A stretch of DNA of 64,000 nt. Origin: Burkholderiales bacterium (GTDB lineage Bacteria > Pseudomonadota > Gammaproteobacteria > Burkholderiales > Burkholderiaceae_C). Shown here piece by piece: positions 59,662 through 64,000 of the stretch. Below the pieces are notes generated by a model. The model did no database searches. It worked only from the letters and a program-made list of their open reading frames with translations, and was not told where the DNA came from. Made by a program: the position numbers and the translations under genes. How positions within the stretch are numbered: the stretch's first letter is position 1; every line of letters starts with the position of its first letter. The stretch lies in NCBI GenBank assembly GCA_016213205.1, contig JACRAZ010000059.1, positions 1-64,000 of the forward strand. The letters run 5' to 3'.

Positions 59662-61806
59662 TCACTTCTGAACGATGAACTCGGGGCTGGCCATCAGCAG
59701 GCGGATGGCGTGGTAGACCCGGTAGTCGTTGTTCGCGGCCGCCAGCATCGCGGCGCGCACCTGGCTGCGGGTGGATGCGCTCATCTGGCCCGCCATCAGC
59801 AGCAGGTTGAGCCGGTCCAGCAGGGCATCGGGCTGCCCCGCCAGCGCCAGCTCGGCCGCGTAATTGGCCTGCATGAAGTGCGGCGAGCCGTTGGAGAAGC
59901 CCGGTGTCGAGCGCTCGACCATCCAGTCCAGGAAGTTGTTGTAGCCGGTGAGCGTGGTCTCGTGCGTGATCTGGAACTCCGGCGCGGTGAGCCCGGCGCC
60001 GGTGATCTCGCCCGGGGGCGCATAGTCGGCGCGGAACCAGTTGAACACCGACGGTGCCCGCAGCGGGTTCTGCCCCAGGCTGGCGACCGGATCCTCGAGG
60101 TTCCAGATCTGGTAGGCGCCGCTGGCGGACGTGACATTGAACGCGCGCAGGTAGTTGCCGTAGCGCACGATCGGCTCGCGCAGCTTGCCCCAGGTGGGAT
60201 CGGTGAGCTTCTGCGCGTTGCGCGCTTCCGGGTCCATCAGCACGGCCCGCAGGGTGGCCGCCATGTCGCCCCGGACGCGACCCGCGCCACCATTGAAGGC
60301 CTGGGCCACGCGCTGCACGTAAGCCGGGCTCGGGTTGCTGGTGACAAAGCGCTTGATCAGGTGCGTGGCCAGGAACGGGCCCACGTTGGGGTGGTTGAAC
60401 AGCGTGTCCAGCGCGATGCGCAGATCGCCCGCCCCGTTGGGCGTGGCGCTGGCCGGGATCGTGGTGCCGAGGAAGCGCTTCTCGCCCGTGGAGTGGTACT
60501 GGTTGTAGAACTGCATCGGCAGGTCCCAGCGGAAGGGCTGGATCCAGCCGGCCCAGCGGTTGTGGCTGGTGTCGGGGCCGCCCCAGCTCAGGCCCGTCAT
60601 CACGCGCGCCATGCCCATCACATCGGCCATGCCGTAGGTGGGGATGTCCTGGCCCGTAGCGTTCTTGCGGCGGGTGCCGTCGTCGTTGAGCTGCCACAGG
60701 CCGATGCTGAACAGCTGCATCACCTCACGCGCGTAGTTCTCGTCCGGGGTGCGGCCGGTGGCCGGGTCTTCCTTCTCGTTGCGCAGGTAGGACAGGTAGT
60801 GCCCCATCGTCGGGTGCAGCGTCACGTCCTCGAGCAGGGTTCGGAAGTTGCCGAACGCGTTGCGGGCCAGCATGTCGAGGTAGCTCGCATGGGCCTCGGG
60901 CTGGAAGTCGACCGGGCTGTTGACCGTGCTCACCACGAACAGCTCGGACAGTGCGAACACCATGCGCTGGCGCAGCTGGTCGCGGCCCTGGACGGCCTGT
61001 TTCCAGAAGCTCTCCATCGTCGCGTTGATGTACATCGATTCGCAGAGCGTGCAGCCCAGCGGGCCGCGGCGCGCGACGTAGCCCCAATGGGTGTCCAGGC
61101 GCGGCTCGGCGAACTGCTCGTTGAACCAGGCGTTGTAGCCCAGCGTGCGCAGGCGGGCGAGGTCGGCCATGGTCGGGCCGAACGTGGCCTGCACGAGGAA
61201 GCGCGCGGCTTCGGCATCGCTGCGCACGGTGTCACCCGTGGGCGTGGGTGTCGGCGGCGGCGGCGGGGCGGTGGCCACCGTGCAGTTGACGCCGGCCGCG
61301 AGCTGCCAGGTGCCGGAGATGCAGGCATAGATGGCCGAGCCGGTGGTGGGCGCCACCGTGTCGGTGGCCGTGGCACGGCTGCCCGCTGGCGTGCTGGCCA
61401 GCGGGCCGGTGCAGATGTTGCCCCCGGTGGTCCAGGTCGCGTTGGTGTTGGGGCAGGGCTTGTTGGCGGTGGGCGACGGGATTTCGAGGTGGCAGCTCTT
61501 GGCGAGGCCTGGTGCCGGATCACCGAAGTTGCTGCTCGTGCACGCCACCGGGCCGGCGAAGGTGCGGATCGTGTACTTGCCCTGGGCGCCGTAGGCCACG
61601 CGCCGGTTGCCGGTGTAGTTGCATTGGCCGGACTCGGTGGCGCAGGCCTTGTCGTCGAAGGTCAGGCCCAGCAGCGTAAAGGCGCTTGCCGGCGTGGCCG
61701 CCAAGGCCAGGCCCATCGTGGCGGCGATGGCGCCCAGCCAGCGCGCCAGGCGGTGCGCAGGCGCGCGCAGGCGGGCCTGTGGCCCTGCGTCGTTCAGGCT
61801 TTGCAT
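59662..61806 (-). CDS. DUF1800 family exported protein with Cys-rich N-terminal module
   Basis: 714 residues. Signal peptide ends near ATPASA (about residue 43). Residues about 44-185 form a module with eight cysteines (KACATESGQC, PVAC, KSC, KPC, NIC, YAC, VNC) that I cannot match to a family, then a Pro/Thr linker (PPPPPTPTPTG). The DUF1800 domain (about 200-714) starts at SDAEAARFLVQATFGPTMADL and contains NEKEDPATGRTPDENYAREVMQLFSIGLWQL, TGLSWGG and HLIKRFVTSNP. DUF1800 proteins accompany DUF1501 partners, possibly in extracellular polymer or peptide handling. GAGGGAG lies a few bases before the ATG. Confidence 0.88.
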   Translation of the reverse strand: MQSLNDAGPQARLRAPAHRLARWLGAIAATMGLALAATPASAFTLLGLTFDDKACATESGQCNYTGNRRVAYGAQGKYTIRTFAGPVACTSSNFGDPAPGLAKSCHLEIPSPTANKPCPNTNATWTTGGNICTGPLASTPAGSRATATDTVAPTTGSAIYACISGTWQLAAGVNCTVATAPPPPPTPTPTGDTVRSDAEAARFLVQATFGPTMADLARLRTLGYNAWFNEQFAEPRLDTHWGYVARRGPLGCTLCESMYINATMESFWKQAVQGRDQLRQRMVFALSELFVVSTVNSPVDFQPEAHASYLDMLARNAFGNFRTLLEDVTLHPTMGHYLSYLRNEKEDPATGRTPDENYAREVMQLFSIGLWQLNDDGTRRKNATGQDIPTYGMADVMGMARVMTGLSWGGPDTSHNRWAGWIQPFRWDLPMQFYNQYHSTGEKRFLGTTIPASATPNGAGDLRIALDTLFNHPNVGPFLATHLIKRFVTSNPSPAYVQRVAQAFNGGAGRVRGDMAATLRAVLMDPEARNAQKLTDPTWGKLREPIVRYGNYLRAFNVTSASGAYQIWNLEDPVASLGQNPLRAPSVFNWFRADYAPPGEITGAGLTAPEFQITHETTLTGYNNFLDWMVERSTPGFSNGSPHFMQANYAAELALAGQPDALLDRLNLLLMAGQMSASTRSQVRAAMLAAANNDYRVYHAIRLLMASPEFIVQK

Positions 61807-62065
61807 GTTCTCCCTCGGTCGGTTGCTCTGGTGACGAGCGCGGTCGAAGGCGCTGGCCGGCTGTGGGCCGCCTCAGGTGTCGTGCTGCGGTCTGCACCGC
61901 GGCGGCCGTCGTGCCGGCGACCCATGATGGTGCAAGTGTGCTGCGTGCGACATGCCCGGGCGTGCCTGCGCAACAAGCGTACGTGATGCGTTAGCAGTCG
62001 GCCGTAAGCAAGCGTGTCGCCGAAGCGATTTCGGTACCCTTGCTTGGAGGGTTGTCGCGCGTGGC
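61807..62065. other. Intergenic region upstream of the DUF1800/DUF1501 pair
   Basis: 259 bases without a gene between two minus-strand genes, with a promoter presumably for the DUF1800-DUF1501 unit. No terminator with a T-run was identified after the hydroxylase gene. A palindromic GGTCCACGC-like word set was not found; nothing further could be supported. Confidence 0.35.
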
Positions 62066-63253
62066 TCAGCGGCGGCCGAACATCATCTGCCGCGCCAGCA
62101 GGCCGCGCGCCCAGGGCATGGCCTGCAGCGCGGCCAGGCCCAGCCCGCGTGCCGTGGGCAGCCCTGGCACATGCCAGGTGAAGCTGCGCGCGAGGAAATC
62201 GGTGGCGGCGATCATGGCCCAGCGGTCCGGCGCGCGCGACCATTCCACCCGGCGCAGCGCCGAGGCCAGCGTGGCGTTCTCGCGCAAGGCCTGCACCAGC
62301 TCGAATGCATCCCGCAGGCCCAGGTTCAGGCCCTGGCCGGCCACCGGGTGCAGGGTCTGCGCCGCATTGCCGATGCGCACGGTGCAGCCTTCCACCAGCG
62401 TGCGCTCGGCGTTCAGCCCCAGCGCAAAGGCCTTCAGTGGGCTCAAGGCCACCAGCGTGCCGGCCACCTCGGGCAGCTGGCTTTGCAGCACCACGAGGCG
62501 CTGCGCATCACTGAGCTCGCGCACCGGGTCGTCGGCCGCGTCCACGCACCACACCAGCGCGGCGCGCTGGCGGCCCTCGGCCGGCGGCAGCGGCAGCAGG
62601 GCCAGCGGGCCCTGGCGCGTGAAGCGCTCGATCGCCAGGCCCGGCGTGCCGCCCTCGAGCGTGACGCTGCCCACCCAGGCGGTCTGCCCGTAGTCGCGCG
62701 CCACTGCCTTGCGCGCCTGCTCGCCGAACACGCCACCTTCGGCCACCACGGCCAGGTCGAAGCGTTCGCTGATGCCGGCATCCACCTCCACGCCGTCGGG
62801 CACGGGCTTGAGCGCCGTCACCGCGGTGCCGAAGCGGCTGGCCAGGCGCTGCGGCTGCTCGGCAGCGGTGGCCAGCCAGGCCGCCTGCAGCGGCGCCACC
62901 AGCTGGCCGTAGCTGAGCACCGCGCCCAGCATCGGCACCGCCATTTCGGCGGCGTGAATGCGCACGGCGGCCTCCAGGCGGCCCAGCGCCAGCGTGGGCG
63001 GTGCCTGCGACACGTGCACCTGGCGGATCGGCTGGGCCGCCGCGCGGGGCCAGCAGCCCAGGCGCTCGAGCAGCTGCACGCTGCCCAGCGAGAGCGCCAG
63101 CGTGCGCGGGTCGCCCGACACATCGGCCTCGGCCGGCCGCGCGTCCAGCAGCGTCAGCCGCGCCTCGGGCAGCAGGCGGGCCGCCTGCAAGGCCAGCGCC
63201 AGCCCCACGGGGCCGGCTCCGATCACGGCAATATTCAGCGCAGCACGGTCCAT
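62066..63253 (-). CDS. UbiH/UbiF/VisC/COQ6-family FAD monooxygenase (ubiquinone hydroxylase)
   Basis: 395 residues. Flavoprotein hydroxylase marks: NIAVIGAGPVGLALALQAAR (FAD fold), the internal VVAEGGVFGEQARK motif and late RIGNAAQTLHPVAGQGLNLGLRD (second FAD motif), followed by a hydrophobic C terminus. It probably hydroxylates a ring position in ubiquinone synthesis; which carbon cannot be decided. An in-frame ATG at 63298 would add 15 residues through a palindrome and is less likely. Divergent from the SPFH gene. Confidence 0.9.
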   Translation of the reverse strand: MDRAALNIAVIGAGPVGLALALQAARLLPEARLTLLDARPAEADVSGDPRTLALSLGSVQLLERLGCWPRAAAQPIRQVHVSQAPPTLALGRLEAAVRIHAAEMAVPMLGAVLSYGQLVAPLQAAWLATAAEQPQRLASRFGTAVTALKPVPDGVEVDAGISERFDLAVVAEGGVFGEQARKAVARDYGQTAWVGSVTLEGGTPGLAIERFTRQGPLALLPLPPAEGRQRAALVWCVDAADDPVRELSDAQRLVVLQSQLPEVAGTLVALSPLKAFALGLNAERTLVEGCTVRIGNAAQTLHPVAGQGLNLGLRDAFELVQALRENATLASALRRVEWSRAPDRWAMIAATDFLARSFTWHVPGLPTARGLGLAALQAMPWARGLLARQMMFGRR

Positions 63254-63271
63254 GGGGGCCGTATTATTCGC

Positions 63272-63294
63272 CGCACCCGTAGTGTTCGGGTGCG
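63272..63294. promoter_or_regulatory. Palindrome between the divergent hydroxylase and SPFH genes
   Basis: Perfect 8-bp arms CGCACCCG (63272-63279) and CGGGTGCG (63287-63294) around a 7-base loop, beside TATTAT (63262-63267), a possible -10 for the plus strand. It may be an operator shared by the two promoters. Confidence 0.45.
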
Positions 63295-63313
63295 TCATCG
63301 TTAGGAGGGCAGC

Positions 63314-64000
63314 ATGGGCCTGATGGATTTCATCAAGAAACAGTTCATCGACATCCTGGAATGGCAGGAAAGCGGCGATGGCGTGCTGGCCTGGCGCTAC
63401 CCGATGGCCGACAACGAAATCCAGTACGGCGCCTCGCTCACCGTGCGCGAGAGCCAGATGGCCCTGTTCATCAACGAGGGCAAGGTGGCCGACGTGTTCG
63501 TGCCCGGCATGTACAAGCTGACGACGCAGACGCTGCCGGTGCTCACCTACCTGAAGAACTGGGACAAGCTGTTCCAGAGCCCGTTCAAGAGCGACGTGGT
63601 CTTCTTCAGCACCCGCCAGCAGATCGACCAGCGCTGGGGCACCCAGCAGCCGGTGACCATCCGCGACAAGGACTTCGGCGCGGTGCGCCTGCGTGCCTTC
63701 GGCAACTACGCCTACCGCATCGTCGACCCGAAGAAGTTCTTCACCGAGATCTCCGGCACACGCGACACCTACACCGCGGCCGACCTCGACGGCCAGCTGC
63801 GCGGCCTGATGTTGCAGCACATCAGCGACGCGGTGGCGCAAAGCGGCATCGCCTTCCTCGACCTGGCGGCCAACCAGATCGAATTCGCCAAGCAGTTGCT
63901 GGCGGCCACCGCGCCCTCGTTCGAGGCCATCGGATTGAAGCTCGAAGGCGTGACGGTGCAGAACGTCTCGCTGCCCGAGGAACTGCAGAAGATCCTCGAC
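63314..64000 (+). CDS. SPFH-domain protein (YdjI/virion core-like), cut by the window end
   Basis: The first 229 residues are present, starting MGLMDFIKKQFIDILEW after a strong TAGGAGGG ribosome site. The SPFH (stomatin/prohibitin-like) domain is recognisable: EIQYGASLTVRESQMALFI, ALNEGKVADVF-like segment, TTQTLPVLTYLKNWDKLF, VVFFSTRQQIDQRWGT and DKDFGAVRLRAFGNYAYRI, then TAADLDGQLRGLMLQHISDAV. Many relatives end with a zinc-ribbon or C-terminal coiled coil; that part lies outside the window. Role is unknown; SPFH proteins organise membrane microdomains. Confidence 0.88.
   Translation, partial: MGLMDFIKKQFIDILEWQESGDGVLAWRYPMADNEIQYGASLTVRESQMALFINEGKVADVFVPGMYKLTTQTLPVLTYLKNWDKLFQSPFKSDVVFFSTRQQIDQRWGTQQPVTIRDKDFGAVRLRAFGNYAYRIVDPKKFFTEISGTRDTYTAADLDGQLRGLMLQHISDAVAQSGIAFLDLAANQIEFAKQLLAATAPSFEAIGLKLEGVTVQNVSLPEELQKILD

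Noticed and set aside
59710-61986. Plus-strand frame of 758 codons opposite the DUF1800 gene
   Set aside because: Shadow of the DUF1800 coding sequence, whose signal peptide, ribosome site and domain are clear.

Overview
The window is very GC-rich, densely coded chromosomal DNA. Gene content and order point to a betaproteobacterium of the order Burkholderiales, most likely near the Rubrivivax / Leptothrix / Piscinibacter / Aquincola group. This is a judgement from gene neighbourhoods (lptD-surA-ksgA, holA-lptE-leuS, fur divergent from bamE-dapB, hpf-ptsN-hprK, glnE divergent from yhdP-nit, thiL-pgpA-pncC) and codon style, not from a database search. No rRNA, tRNA, CRISPR array, prophage or insertion sequence was recognised. 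Almost everything is core metabolism, envelope biogenesis and signalling.

Layout. 1-3.5 kb: lysine catabolism (lysine/saccharopine dehydrogenase-like enzyme plus aminoadipate-semialdehyde dehydrogenase) divergent from an Lrp/AsnC regulator. 3.5-8.7 kb: a secreted subtilisin with a PA insert, a small catalase-like protein, a monoacylglycerol-lipase-type hydrolase and an M20 peptidase. 8.7-14.4 kb: an amgK-type sugar kinase divergent from lptD-surA-ksgA. 14.4-15.5 kb: a secreted barnase-type RNase with its barstar inhibitor. 15.8-24 kb: malic enzyme maeB beside a DctS/DctR-like two-component pair and a BvgS-like hybrid kinase. 24-27 kb: thiL-pgpA-pncC-ghrA. 27-34 kb (minus strand): holA, lptE, leuS, exbD, exbB, dapB, bamE, with fur divergent. 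34.8-36.9 kb: hprK, ptsN, hpf. 37-39 kb: an unusual HTH-receiver fusion and corA. 39-46 kb: a tightly packed eight-gene minus-strand operon (FAD oxidoreductase, DUF1365, cyclopropane-fatty-acid synthase family, chalcone isomerase-like, MFS, DUF3833, SDR, NTF2-like) resembling the lipid-modification clusters tied to singlet-oxygen stress and furan fatty acids in other proteobacteria. 46-50.3 kb: secreted glutathione peroxidase, ferritin-like di-iron protein, GST, EamA exporter, rhombosortase. 50.3-58.3 kb: glnE divergent from yhdP and a nitrilase. 58.3-61.8 kb: a DUF1501/DUF1800 pair. 62-64 kb: a UbiH-family hydroxylase divergent from an SPFH-domain gene cut by the window end.

The most unusual non-coding feature is a set of dispersed palindromic repeats of at least two kinds. 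One kind (two copies, 21.1 and 24.05 kb) ends exactly at the start codon of the following gene, and its terminal stem shows a compensatory base-pair change between copies. The other kind (three full copies, 27.1 and 34.6-34.8 kb) fills the space between convergent genes. Related GC-rich palindromic stretches abut the starts of hprK, nit and the rhombosortase. No clearly new protein system was found; the lipid operon, the repeats and several domain combinations are the best leads.
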